Shown: positions 23,301 to 34,591 of the stretch, piece after piece | Layout: each line of letters begins with the position of its first letter | How positions within the stretch are numbered: the stretch's first letter is position 1 | Made by a program: the position numbers and the translations under genes | DNA from: Earliella scabrosa | Taxonomy: Eukaryota > Basidiomycota > Agaricomycetes > Polyporales > Polyporaceae | Direction of reading: 5' to 3' | Length of the DNA: 64,000 nt | Assembly: GCA_022605405.1 (NCBI GenBank) | Contig: JABYQQ010000001.1 | Coordinates: 682,001-746,000 of the forward strand | The notes under the pieces: model-generated | Databases searched by the model: none | What the model was told of the DNA's origin: nothing | What the model saw: only the letters and a program-made list of their open reading frames with translations

Positions 23301-25177
23301 TCTTCGCTGGTAGTGTGCGATCCAATCTACCGATGCAAGTCTCAGTAGGGCAATCTAGTTTCATCTACTGCGTCACAGTACTGACTTGCCATATAGATCT
23401 CAAAGCTGGTCCTGACGATCAAGGAACGCAGCTGGTGGATCGAAGTTCCCGTCGTCCCAGTCACAGTGCGCCCAGAGCATGCACTGACCGCGCCGAAGTG
23501 GCTGTGTTCTGCCGACCCGGACCCGCCACGGTTTGTGCCCATGCGCAGAGAGGACCACTCCGCCGTGCGTGTACGCTACCGCCCGCATCGAGTGCAGGTC
23601 GCGATTGCGCACGAAGGGCCCGCGTACCTAGGGGAGGAGTTCCCAATTGAGATGAGCGTGACAAACTTGGACGACCGGGAGCTGGACATTGTTGTAGATG
23701 TACTGCTGCAGCCTACGGAGGTTGACGAAGCTGGTAGGCATCTCTCTTTGTGTTTCTATCTTCGTGGATTGGCGTTACTGAGAGGACATACGCCGGTCGT
23801 ACAGTGAACTACATTGCGATGGACGACCAGCGCTCGACGAGCCTCATCAAGGGCGTAGGGTGCGGAGCACTCGCGCCGGGCGTGACCGTGCTCAAGAAGC
23901 TTTTCCTCACCAACACTGGCGCGCCTGGCGAACGCGTCGTGGATATCTCCGTCCAGTCACAATCTCGTGACCCTCAGTCCTCGTCGCCCGCATCTCCCTC
24001 CGCATCCGTGCCGACCTCGCCCGTAGTAGCCTCACCCACATCACCTATACCGGCCGAGCCGACGAGCCCGAGCGCGGCCCCAATCGTGGATAGGACGGAG
24101 ACGCTGCGTACACTCTCGATTGGGGCGATACGACCGCTGACGGTCGCGCATGAGACGGTATACAAGCGGCCGACGCGCCCGCAGCCAGGGCTGGCGGACT
24201 TGAAGACGTTCGAGGGCGGGGCAAGGGACGAGGGCGCGGCGGTGGAAGCGCATGTGACGAGCACAATCACTGTCGCAGCTCCTGCGGGAATCGCTATCGA
24301 GAGCGTAGTGCTGAAGAGGACGGAGAAGGCGGGCGAGAGCGAGGGGCGGGCTGAGATTGTGGATTGTTCAATCGACAAGGATGATCTTGCAGGAGGTAAG
24401 TATGAATTTGTTGTGAGGCGTGCGCGGTCAGCTGACAGGTGAATATAGAGTGGCTTGCTGGCGATGAGCTATGCGACCGATGTCGCATCAGTGTCGTCCC
24501 AGATGAAGCGCTTCCCGACGAACCCATCCCGGCACCAGGCGAATACGAAGTGACGTGGCGAAGGTATGTTTTGGCTACGCTCAGACACTATAGGCTCATG
24601 TATGCGCATTACTCTTCGCTGCAGGATCACGGCTGACGGCACGCACGGTCCCCCCGCGACGACGCGGTTCCCGTTCCCCGCTCTCCGCCCACCAGCGGAT
24701 GGGCTGATCGCACTCCTCGATGCGCCGACGACCGCGCGTTTGCACACGCCCGTACCACTGCGACTAACGATCCGAAACCGGCATCCAACGCGTTCGGCGA
24801 ACGTGACCGTGCAGCTCGATGTCGACGCCGCGGACGCGTTCGTCGTCGCGGGCTTGCGGCACGGGCGCATCCCGATATTGCTACCGGGTGCGGAGGAGAG
24901 CCTGACGTGGAATTTGATTGCGGTCGAGTGTGGGCTGGTGAGGGTGCCGAGGGTGAAAGTGCTGGATCGGAGGAGCGCAGTGCAGATAGCGCCTGGGGGA
25001 CAGCAGCAGGCGGTACCCGGACAGGGACAGCTGGAGGGTGCTCAGTCTGAAGGGGAAGAGGTAAAGGTTGTCGATGTGCGGTGGGAGGGGCGGAGGGAGC
25101 GCGTGGATGGGGAGCCGGGCGTTGGGTCGGGGCAGATGGTGAAGGGACAAGATGTGTATGTGCTCGTTGTGCCATAA
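20347..25177 (+). CDS. TRAPPC11: TRAPP complex subunit 11 (foie gras / Gryzun protein)
   Basis: Subunit of the TRAPP tethering complex acting in ER-Golgi traffic and autophagy. The ATG at 20347 (MNSYPPELLVQLAPVMFVAG) matches the start expected for the family. The first exons contain DPFLVLTVRLRDALLAQRK. The foie-gras domain runs over about 21.6-22.85 kb, with LFLYNNEHALALSHQNAHM, FELTWIAYRIAQTYYDSG-like text read as LTLWIAYRIAQTYYDSGKF, and SWESLLHPLLSQWYKCAQQL. The Gryzun (beta-sandwich) part starts around 23.0 kb with FSSIPFTSLAIHFN-type text and continues to the C-terminus near EGEEVKVVDVRWEG; the stop is at 25175. About fifteen short introns. A Ser/Pro/Thr-rich insert lies at about 23.97-24.07 kb. 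The assignment is strong; the exact exon chain is not fully resolved. Confidence 0.88.
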
Positions 25178-25476
25178 CATCGATGGGAAATCATCTCTTG
25201 AGTTTCTGTCCGTGCTGCATTGCGCACCTTCCGAGCGTTAGGGACCTCTTTCTGCGAGGAACTTACCGGTCAAAGGTATCTTTGTAAACAAATATCTGGT
25301 CTATCACACTTCGGCATCTGCGGGAGGCCTACATGTCCAGCATCCCAATAATCATGGTGATCGCCGTGTGAGGATATTTAAATGTACTTGGACGCCACTG
25401 CCCGCAGGATGCGGGACCAAGATTGCATTCTGCAGCGCGCCGGGTGTAGATCCGTCATGTGGGTAGACAGCTGAGA

Positions 25477-27150
25477 CTACCGCCTAGCACGCTTGATTCT
25501 GCTCTTGGGGAACTCGAGCGGAACCTTCAGCACAGCACGCTTCTTCTCCGCCGCAGCGTCGGGAAGGCCACGCTCCTTGAGCTCAGTCAAAGTGAGCTTT
25601 TTGATGGTGCAGCCTGCGGCGGAGATGTCAAGGGTCAAGCTCGACCTGAAGAAGCGGAAGTACGATTACGCACCGAGCGACTTGAACAGTCCGTTGACCC
25701 TGAACAAGATTTATGAGTGCCAGCGTAGAGTATGGAAGAAGGACAGCTCACTTCGCAGGCGGCATGCTGAGGTCGTGTGCGACGGACTCCGTGTCGGTAG
25801 CGTAGTCGTCTATACGGAGGCAGAGAGCAAACATGTGCGTGAGCAGCATTGTCTCCGATTGAGGTGTCATTTTGGGCCTAGCGAAAGATGTTCGATCAGG
25901 GTCGAGAGTGAAGAGATCGGCTGGCGCACTTGTTGGTATCGCGCTCCTTCTCCGTGAACCTCGAGATGAGGCCATCGAGCACAATGGAAGGAACCCCAGA
26001 CAGGCGCTGCTGGAGAGCGTCCTTGTCGCTGATGGAGCGGGAGTTCTTCAAGAACGCCATCATCGTGGAGATGTAGTACAGAACTCGCCTGATGGGTAAA
26101 TTGATCAGTCCGACGTCCTTTGGTTTCTCCGACTAGAGATTGGCACTCACAGGTCGTTCTTGTTAGGTTTGGGCGCGGCATACACAAGCCTGAGCTGTAG
26201 CTGGACCCAATCCGACCGAGCGTAGGGCAACAGCGCGTATCGTTCTTGAGGCGTTCTTGCAGACTTGAACGCATTGATGGGCAGGGCGTTGAGCTCGGCT
26301 TCTGGGATAATGTCGTGCAGCGAGTAGACGTCTTGGGGTCGTTCGGCATCTTCGTTGTACGGAGGGATGAGACGGTGGCTGTCCGCAGTCGCCTTCGCTT
26401 CCTCTGAGGGCGACCACGCGAGCGGCTTGAGTGTCTTGCCATGACCTCAGGATCAGAGGAACGCACCTGCTGTGGGTAACGTGTCCGTATTTTGCATGAT
26501 GGTGTCCTGCAGATGCCCTGCAACACCCTTCATGGCGTCGATATCCACCCTATTCCTCTCTCGTGCCCGTATGGCCGCCTTCGCCTTCTTCGTACCGAAT
26601 GCCTCGCCGAGGTTGTTACGGAGCTCCATGCGCTCCTCGGTGGAAACCTCAATGGGCTTGAGGTTCTTCGTGGCTTTCACCTGCCGCGCAAGAACATGGA
26701 GGGGAACGGGACGCAACATTGTAGTATTTGTACGTTTGTCATGTACGCCGATCATGTAACTGCAACATTGCACGTTAGGGATACCAACATGAGCGTGAAG
26801 ACAGACCTCCGTACCTACAACCAGCTGAAGACAGAGGTCCGGAGTCCGCAGAGAAGAACTCGACTGTCTCCGCCTCTCCCGCGACAATTGCCTCCTGAGA
26901 CTCAAACGACGCATTCTTGTCGCGACCTTTCCGCGCGTAACATTGGAATGCGGTCGACTTGGGCGGCTGCAACGAGGGAAAACTGGCTGCATGGACAGAT
27001 GAGACGCGCCGCCGGTGTGCGAGCAAATTGCTCTTACTGACCGAGAACGGGTCCAACTTGGCTGGCCGGCTGCGAGCTCAGCTTGAGGTTGACCTTTTCC
27101 GCGTCGTCCGCAGCGCATTTTCTTTTCCTGCCGATTGTTGTAGAGGACAT
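25477..27150 (-). CDS. RPA49: RNA polymerase I subunit A49 (RPA49/POLR1E-like)
   Basis: Pol I-specific subunit that with A34.5 forms a TFIIF-like heterodimer and promotes rRNA transcription in the nucleolus. The ATG at 27150 begins MSSTTIGRKRKCAADDAEK, a basic start compatible with nuclear import. The dimerisation module follows (CYARKGRDKNASFES; YMIGVHDKRTNTTMLRPVPL). The conserved linker and tandem winged-helix part contain NNLGEAFGTKKAKAAIRARE, then PPYNEDAERPQDVYSLHDII, RRVLYYISTMMAFLKNSRSI and TETVLLTHMFAL-like text read as SETMLLTHMFALCLRIDDY. The C-terminus ends PKSRIKRARR with the stop at 25477. About eight introns. It is convergent with TRAPPC11 (299 bases between stops) and divergent from SET2. 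Confident family call. Confidence 0.88.
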
Positions 27151-27474
27151 GGAGCGGAGAGGAGGTAGGAAAGAATGGAGAAGGATGGTGGTGGTCCGGC
27201 CCAAAGACGAGACAAGCGCCTATGTCCTCTTTGGACTAGGACGGCGACTTGGACCTCCTCGACAAGCCCCGGCGAGTCTCTGCTCGGACTGCTCTCTGAC
27301 TGGGTCCCGGCTGCTCTCGCTCTCCTGCTGCTGAGCTCTTCAGCGACATAACCTGGTCCAGTGCTGAACAGCACGCCTCTCGAACAAGGCCTCCCCGGTC
27401 GCCCGGAAGGACTCGCTGCCTAACGTCCGACAGGTGTTACAGTCGATCATACCTCCCCGGACCTGCCCCAGGAC
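27151..27474. promoter_or_regulatory. Shared divergent promoter of RPA49 and SET2
   Basis: Only 324 bases separate the two divergent ATG codons, so both promoters must lie here. The sequence is rich in CTC/GAG-type tracts and has no clear TATA box on either strand, which fits housekeeping expression. Confidence 0.6.
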
Positions 27475-30400
27475 ATGGCTACCATGGCCGCACCTCCGGC
27501 GAATGCTGCTATGCTCTTCGACTCAGACGCCGTCAACGCCGCCAGTCTGAATTTTGGGACAACCATAGACCAGGACATGGCAGACCCCTCCGACTCGGTC
27601 AGCGGCAAGGAGGACAGCATGGAACCTGGTACGTCGCGGAGCGCATCCGTAGAGTACAAGGACGACAGCCCGCTCCAATCCACGCCGGCCGCCACACCCG
27701 CTCCGTCGACAAAGTCCAAGGGGAAGCCAAAGGCCCCGGTCCAATTGATTGGGCACCTCCCCGTCGCCACCGAGGATGCGATGAAGACGTTTGTCGAGAT
27801 ACCCAAGAACTCATACCAGTATGGGACGCTTGGAAAGTCGAGGGAGGCACTAGAGAGCATGACGTGTGATTGCCAGTACGAACCAGGTGAGCCCATGAGA
27901 TCCCTTCCTCCTGCTTACCTTTCCACGGGCACCCCCGACTTCTCCCATCATGTCTCCCCATTCGCCACATGCTTGTTTATGTATAGTTAGAGGAGCAGGG
28001 CTGTGGTGCTTTGCTATTGTGATGTCCTGAGTCCAGCGGTTTCGCTGACTAGTTCCCCTGATGTAGGCCTGGACGATCCAGACGCTGCCTGTGGGCACAA
28101 CTCCGACTGTATCAACAGGCTGACCCAGGTGGAGTGTATGCCTGACGACTGTCGATGTAGAGGGTATTGTCAGAACCAGCGGTAAGTTTAGCGGCTACCT
28201 CGTGTCCGTCCTCGCATACCTAGTCCCATGTTAGCTTCCAGCGCAAGCAGTATGCACCTATCGAGATCGTCAAGACAGAAATGAAGGGCTTTGGTCTGCG
28301 CGCCGCAGCTGATCTGCCGAAGTGCGCAATCAGTCCCTCTCACTGGACCACTTGACAATCCTGACGACTTTACAGAGACACTTTCATATACGAATATGTC
28401 GGAGACGTGGTCAGCCAGCCGTCCTTTCTCAAGCGAATGCGCCAATATGCGGAGGAGGGCATCCGTCATTTCTACTTCATGATGCTGCAGAAGGACGAGG
28501 TGCGGACTATTCATGTACACACGTATTCGTTCGTTAAAACGACACTTTCAGTTCATCGATGCGACCAAGCGCGGAGGCATCGGACGCTTCGCGAACCATA
28601 GCTGTAACCCTAACTGCTATGTTGCAAAGTGGACTGTCGGCGAGCACGTCCGAATGGGCATTTTTGCCAACCGCCTGATCAAGAAACACGAGGAGTTGAC
28701 CTTCAACTATAACGTGGATCGATACGGGTGCGTTGGATCCTATGCGCTCTCCGGGGCTACGCTGACAGTTCGAAACCTAGTCATGATGCGCAACCATGTT
28801 ACTGTGGTGAACCGAATTGTGTCGGCTTCATCGGTGGGAAGACGCAGACGGACTTGGCGGCGATGGACGATCTCTACTTGGATGGTATGTGTTCGATGCT
28901 CTCCGTATCGACGTACACTCCTAACTCTATCTGTTAGCCCTTGGTATCACCGAGGAGGTCGAGAAGTTCGGTCTCAAGGGCAGCAAGAAGAAGAAGGGCA
29001 AGAAGCTGGACGAGGACTTCATCGTGTGTTTCCTCACTATATCTGCCCTTGAAATTTGCCGACAACGAGATCACAGCCCGACCTCAAACCCCTCACTCTC
29101 AAGGATGTGCCCAAGGTCGTGCAGGCCATGCGCCAGACACAGAGCAGAAAGGTGCTGGTGAAGCTGTTGATGCGCTGCAAGGTGAGCCTGGCTCTGTTCT
29201 CAGATTCCGGCTTGACTGACATCGTGCGCGTAGTTGACCGAAGACCTCTCTGCATTGCGTCAAATCATGCGACTGCGTGGTTTCAGCGTCATGACCAATA
29301 TTTTCGACGACTACGGGCAGGACGTTGAGGTTCAAACACTGGCGAGTCGCTTGTTCTCTAGGAGTATTGGCGGGTACGCTGACCACATTACAGGCCATGG
29401 AGTGCATGATGACTTGGCCGTTGATTCAGCGGAACAAAGTGGAAGACTCGAAGATTAACATACCTGTCGAGAAATGTGTGGAGTCCGACAACGAGGCTCT
29501 TGCAACCTTGGCGAAGAAGTTGCTCGCACAGTGGGAGAACCTTGAGTACGCATACCGAATACCGAAGCGCGTCAAGGGGGTACGTCCGCCACAGTCCGAA
29601 AGCTTTCCGCTGAATACTGATACGGTCTCCAGCCTGAGGACGAGCGTCCCATGTCGCCTATCATCATACACCATGGCTCCGACGACGAACGGCCATCGAA
29701 GCGGTCACGAGCAGAAGACGACTTTCCGAAGTTCGTTCTCCCGTCATCGGAGCGGAGCCGACCGAAGACACCGCCCCCTGCCGCGTACGCCCCTTTCTAT
29801 GAGCCAACGTTGCAAGAGAAGGTGGCCGCACAGCGTGCGGCGGAGGCGCGACGGCAGCAAGACATCGCAGCGATTATTGCTAAGGCGGCAAAGGCGGCGG
29901 AGGAGGCGAGCAAACCGAAGCCCGTCCCCGTCCCTGTCCCCGACCCATATATGCCCAGCACGAGCTGGTTTGTCGACCTGCCCCGGCCGCCGCCGCCGAG
30001 GAAGAAGTCGAGTTCGTCCAAGCACAAGAAAATATCGAAGGAGGAGAAGGAGGCGAACAAGGAGAAGCGGCTGCTGAAGCTCATCGGTGCGGTCGTGGTC
30101 AAGTGCATGTCCAAGTACAAGGACCAGATGGACCACGAGCAGTTCAAGAAGTACGCGAAGGAGGTCCGTGGCTGTTTGCTATGGTTGGCGTTGCGATGGT
30201 GCTCATTCTTCCCCCACCCTTCTGCTAGCTGACGCATGTCATCGCTGAGAAGGAGAAGAAGTCGTCGAGCTACAAGGAGGGCAAGCTGGATGCGCTGTCG
30301 GAGGAGAAGACGGCCAAGATCAAGAAGTTCTCGAAGGAGTACATCGCGAAGATCCTCCGCAAGCTCGAAAAGTCCGGGAAGCGTCGGAAACCTGTCTCCG

Positions 30401-30732
30401 TTGCTGCTTCGTCCTCGACACCAGACAGCCGCGCGGACAACGAGGAGTCAGTTACTCCCGCGGTGTCGGTGGAGGATGTCATGGACCTCGATCCCGACGA
30501 CGATATGGACGACGTAAGCGACGAAGACGACGACGGCCCTCATCGACAAGGTCGTGATGACCGTCGCGCGTCTGGGTCAGGTACACCGGAAGACGGTAGT
30601 GGGTCAGGACAGACGTCCCCCACACTTGTGCCCTCGTCTGACCCGAGAATGCGACATAAGTCATCACTCGGGTTCGACGAGGGACTGTACGCCAACATCT
30701 ACGATGCACTACCACTAGATGCTCGCATGTAG
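27475..30732 (+). CDS. SET2: Histone H3 lysine-36 methyltransferase Set2
   Basis: Methylates H3K36 co-transcriptionally on RNA polymerase II genes. The ATG at 27475 starts a disordered N-terminus. The AWS region is rich in zinc-binding Cys ([29 protein letters not shown]). The SET domain shows [13 protein letters not shown], the cofactor-site sequence [12 protein letters not shown], and [15 protein letters not shown]; the post-SET Cys cluster is [25 protein letters not shown]-like helical domain follows ([17 protein letters not shown] text [33 protein letters not shown]). Near the C-terminus lies an SRI-like helical domain ([40 protein letters not shown]) that binds phosphorylated Pol II. It ends [17 protein letters not shown] could not find a WW domain between the LW and SRI regions. 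About ten introns. Very confident. Confidence 0.93.
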
Positions 30733-31567
30733 GATTGACGTGCCCCCGGCCGTGTTAGGATCATCTGTGGATCGTGCTGGGACTATGCTGGGTTACTTAT
30801 TGTTTGTAAGGTAAAGCATCCTAGTATCACATACCAATGTACACCTGGAAAGACGCAAAACGGAACTTGTGGCAAGCCCGAGATGCTGTCGAGCGGAGGC
30901 TCGGGACTCCAGATGGCCGGTATTTCAGTGTATCGAAACCATTAACCACATGCTAGACTGAGGGTAGTCTGCATCAGGTACCTTCAGGCAGCGGATCAAA
31001 ATCCGACCTTGCATAGTGAGTAGGTTCATCCTCGTACAAGTATGTTGACAGATCCGCTTTTGACGGCGGCCACTATCTTTCTAGTCCCCGAGCATTGGTG
31101 ACAGTATTAGGTGAGAAACGTCACGGTTCATACTACGTCTATGCGCACTGCATCGTTCGGCAACGTTTTTTCCGATGGCCGATGCGCCGGACCTTGTCCT
31201 GTGCAAGTCACAGGAGGCCCTTGTACATACTGACCTTGTTCCCGATCAAGACGGAGGCGCTGCACACCAGAGTCTCTGAGGCCGGTCTATGCACACCGTC
31301 CGGGGACGGATCAGGGCTGTGCAGCGATTGCCCTCCGATTCTTGTACCATGTGAGTAGGCATGCATGCTCACGTTCAGCTCAAACACTCTGTGGCCGTTG
31401 GCTAGGCCGGCTGTACGATAGCCGGTATGCCTGAAACGCGGCGCCATGAACAATGGCCCGCGAGGTCCTGCATATAAATAGGCCCAAGCGGTTCGTCGTC
31501 CTTCGTCCATTGAAAGCACAGTGCTAACCTCCGTCCCTCTGTCACTCTGTTATCCTCACGTTCAATC
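30733..31567. promoter_or_regulatory. Intergenic with TATA box for the next gene
   Basis: TATAAATA at 31473-31480 lies 95 bases before the ATG at 31568 and is a good TATA box. The remaining 700 bases hold the SET2 3' region and no recognisable gene. Confidence 0.5.
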
Positions 31568-32321
31568 ATGACGTGGCTCTACGCGTACCGTAATATCTCT
31601 CTAGGTTGGTGTCGATATCTGCCTGTGTCTCAAGCCGCCAGCTCTGACCTGAAGCATTCGCACAGTCACTGCCACAATTGGTGCTATCGTCGTACTTGCG
31701 TTCGGCGCAAGGACGCTGGCAGGGCTGGAAAGCCTGCTGGACCCGTCTGCTGATTACGGCAAACTAGGGGTCGCTGCATCTGCGTTAGCACTCGTCTCCA
31801 TCCCACTCATGTACGTCCCCGGACTCATCCTCACTGATGGGCTGATTGCTGACATACTGGCAGATTCTATCTTGGACATGGTCGTCTCTCGATTCTACTC
31901 GAGGTCCTCTGGCTAGGTCTGTAACCTCTCCAGCGAGATCCAGGACGAAACTTATCATGTGGGCTCGGAAATATAGCCTTCCTCTGGTTCCTATTCATCA
32001 CAGTCGCGGGACTCGCCTTCCGTGCCCACATCGACGTCTCGAGACTACTGGACGACTTTGCCTTCTCCAAGTGCAACGGTCTCGATTTCGCCGGTCAAAG
32101 ATCGGTTTGCAAGAACGCGCTCCCACTCGGAATCTGTGCGCTTGTGACCGGACTTGTTCGTGAGTGCTGTTGCACCTCTTCCGCACGCGGACAAAACTGA
32201 TGGAAGGCCATGCTTTGCAGTGGTCTTGTACACTGTTGTCTTGTCCATCTTGACGTGGCTCAGGACAAAGAAAGAGAGGCGCATATGGAAGATCTCAGTG
32301 AAGGAGAGCGAACAGATATAA
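31568..32321 (+). CDS. Small four-helix MARVEL-like membrane protein
   Basis: A 172-residue protein assembled from five exons: 31568-31604, 31666-31810, 31864-31916, 31977-32159, 32221-32321. All joins keep the frame and the summed length is a multiple of three. The lead MTWLYAYRNISL is followed by helix 1 (TIGAIVVLAFGARTLAG), helix 2 (LGVAASALALVSIPLIFYL), helix 3 (LEVLWLAFLWFLFITVAGLA), an extracytosolic loop with two Cys (FSKCNGLD and RSVCKNALP), helix 4 (GICALVTGLVLVLYTVVLSI) and a basic tail ending ISVKESEQI. The pattern of four helices with two Cys before the last one mirrors the MARVEL-like protein at 18846, but without the Gln-rich tail. No single exon exceeds 183 bases, so no long reading frame reveals it. 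Function unknown. Confidence 0.72.
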
Positions 32322-33438
32322 CACCTGGGAATTCGGCCGGACACTACATGTGATATTGGGGGAAGAACCGCGCGATAGGAGTCAGCAGTCCGTCTGTAAG
32401 TATCTTACTAGCACTGTGATCGAATTGAACGCTCCGCGGAGATAGGTGCGATCTTCGTGGGGTATGGGCTGTGACATGAGAATCGCCGCGTTCAAAATCG
32501 GACGGCGGTGAATAGGCGTTGACGGGCACCATTCTTGGCATGCGGGTGCACATTGTTCATGACAGCATTGCCGTAATTGATACACACCGGTATTCAGCGT
32601 GGTCTTCGACGACCTGAGTCTTGACTGGTCATTTCGTGTGGTGTGGTGGATTTTATGCGTATCTGGGACTCCAAACTCACGTGTACTACTAACGATGATC
32701 CGGGCGCTGTGTCTCACCAGTCACTGCCAATGTACTGCGATGAATGATGTGGCCATCGAGACGTCCCAGACTCCAGACTGTAATGGAACCCAGAGTCTCA
32801 CAGTAGCCAACGCGTTCGATGAGGCATCAGCAAAGTCCCGAAACGCTCGCGCGATTGCGAAGCGCCCCGCCGCGCGCGGGAGTTTGCGAGCGCTCGCAAT
32901 CGCAGTCCAACCGAATACGATCGGGCGAGTGATTTACAATCGCCCCCATTCGGATACTGTCGCTCGCGGCCTCTCGTGTGCGCTCGTTGCCGCTTGCGAA
33001 GGGGGTGGGCTGAGGGCCGTCCAATGCTCGATAGAACCATGCTGTGGTTGTAGTACTACCTGCGCCCAGTGACGGGGCTGGTTCGAATGCGAATCCGAAC
33101 ATGTACTTAGAATATGTACAAGGGTAAGCTTCATCATCGTGCACCGGCAGCTCATTGGTGCCGTTGCTCCAAGTCATGTTCACCGTCCGCATGCGGCCCA
33201 CTTGGCATGATGAGGCGAGAGATGAATGAGGATGTACTTACTTGCTATATTTAGGTCTGCCGTACAAGTTCTAACTTCTGAACTTCTTAAATTTGCGTTG
33301 CTATTGCGTTCCATGCGCAGGACGCGAGACCGTAGACGTATGAACACGATCACATGACCCACGCAGGACGATGTCATGGCCTTAGCGCTCCCGTCTTCGC
33401 TCGTCTGCTGTCAACCAGGACGTGGGCAAACCGCCGCC
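32322..33438. other. Intergenic
   Basis: No gene recognised. A GC-rich stretch at about 32840-32960 is dense in CGATTG/CAATCG words and resembles in composition a second stretch at about 34795-34965. Confidence 0.35.
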
Positions 33439-33444
33439 TATAAG
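33439..33444 (+). promoter_or_regulatory. Candidate TATA box (TATAAG)
   Basis: TATAAGAGG is followed by a pyrimidine/CA-rich leader (TTCTCAGACCACCACCATCACC) that looks like a basidiomycete transcription start region, 87 bases before an ATG at 33526. Confidence 0.45.
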
Positions 33445-33525
33445 AGGCCTGCAACGCCGAATGCCCCTCTTGTTCTCAGACCACCACCATCACCGGCTCT
33501 CCCGTCTCGAGCTCGCTCCGCTTGA

Positions 33526-34041
33526 ATGGTGGTGCGAATGTATCGCACTCACTCATCATCACTAGAGAATGCTACGCTACTCGCCTCAAGTACCATATAC
33601 CGGACCCTGGTAAGTCAGGCCAGCATGTCCGGTGGCCGGTGAGTCCGTGCACACACAGTCATATGCATATATGCGCATATATCACGCATATATTCACCTT
33701 CCACTGTCCGCGAGTCCCCTTCTCCATCTCACGGGCAAGGCTGACGTTACAGCAGCAAGGACCGTCATCTAGCACTGCCTCCTCCACACTCGCGACGACA
33801 TACGACTCGAAGATCACCACCGTCGAAACGAAGCGCAGCATGGTGGCAGCTGTCACGACAACGAGGACTCTCGCCCTCTTCACCGACCGCACTGTGAGTA
33901 CACTCATCATCGTGACTGCTATTCCAGCCCCATGCGCCCCTGTAGGCTCCCCTGCAACACCCGCGATGCACCCAGAGCGAGAGCGCAGCATTGTACCGTG
34001 CTCCAGTGGCCGTAAACGTATCCAGCACTTGCGCAAAATAA
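33526..34041 (+). CDS. Possible short Ser/Thr-rich protein
   Basis: Tentative three-exon gene. Exon 1 (33526-33609) ends at a strong GTAAGT donor; exon 2 (33753-33893) ends at GTGAGT; exon 3 runs from 33946 to the TAA at 34039. The product would have 106 residues, rich in Ser, Thr and Ala (GPSSSTASSTLATTYDSK; MVAAVTTTRTLALF). No signal peptide, helix or domain is seen. Support comes from the TATA box and the strong splice sites; an open minus-strand frame of similar length covers the same bases and cannot be excluded. Low confidence. Confidence 0.25.
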
Positions 34042-34398
34042 CTTCGTACGTCGTCACTGTTGTATGTCGTCTTCTGTAGGTCTGACAACAGCCCAATCAT
34101 GCTCTCCCAGCTGCTCAGAGTCCATCCGAGGCTATTACCGTGCCGGCCGTCGAGCCAGGCATGATCGCGCAGGTCGGTAACATCAAGTCTCTCACCCGTG
34201 CGATGTGCCTCCTCATGCAGACTCCGCCCCGCAGGCAGATTTCAAGTTGTCATGCGCCTCGACTCCAAGGACAGGTGATCCTAGGTCATCGCCCATGCGC
34301 ACGCACTAACCATCCTTCTGCCTTACAGGTGACATCCATCATATCCCGCTCTGGCAACGGTGGCCTTCCTGCTGCTTCGTCCCACTCGTGCACTGCTG

Positions 34399-34591
34399 TC
34401 TCTCGTGCGCCTGCCGCTGTCTCTTGCTCTCCTGCCATTATCTCTTGCTCGCCTGCACGTCCTCTCGCTCCCGCGCCACTCCCTCTCGCTCGCACACTAC
34501 TTCCTCTCGCTCCCGCGCCGCATACTCTCGCTCGCCTGTCGCTTCCTGTCGCTCACTCGCGTGCTCCTTCTTCTCGCTCCCGCGCTGCTTC
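34399..34591. repeat. 21-bp minisatellite, about nine units
   Basis: Degenerate head-to-tail 21-base units built on CTCTCGCTCSCxCxC, with unit starts at 34399, 34420, 34441, 34462, 34483, 34504, 34525 and 34546, then a slightly longer last unit to 34591. All bases are pyrimidine-rich on the plus strand. Because 21 is a multiple of three, every frame reads as a 7-residue repeat, which explains the long Ser/Arg/Leu-rich open frames here. Confidence 0.85.

Noticed and set aside
29744..30237. Minus-strand Leu/Arg-rich frames across the SET2 C-terminal region
   Set aside because: Antisense shadows of Lys/Ala/Pro-rich coding sequence in SET2.
32599..33072. 157-codon plus-strand frame
   Set aside because: No domain, opens on a non-ATG codon and runs through the CGATTG-rich block; composition looks non-coding.
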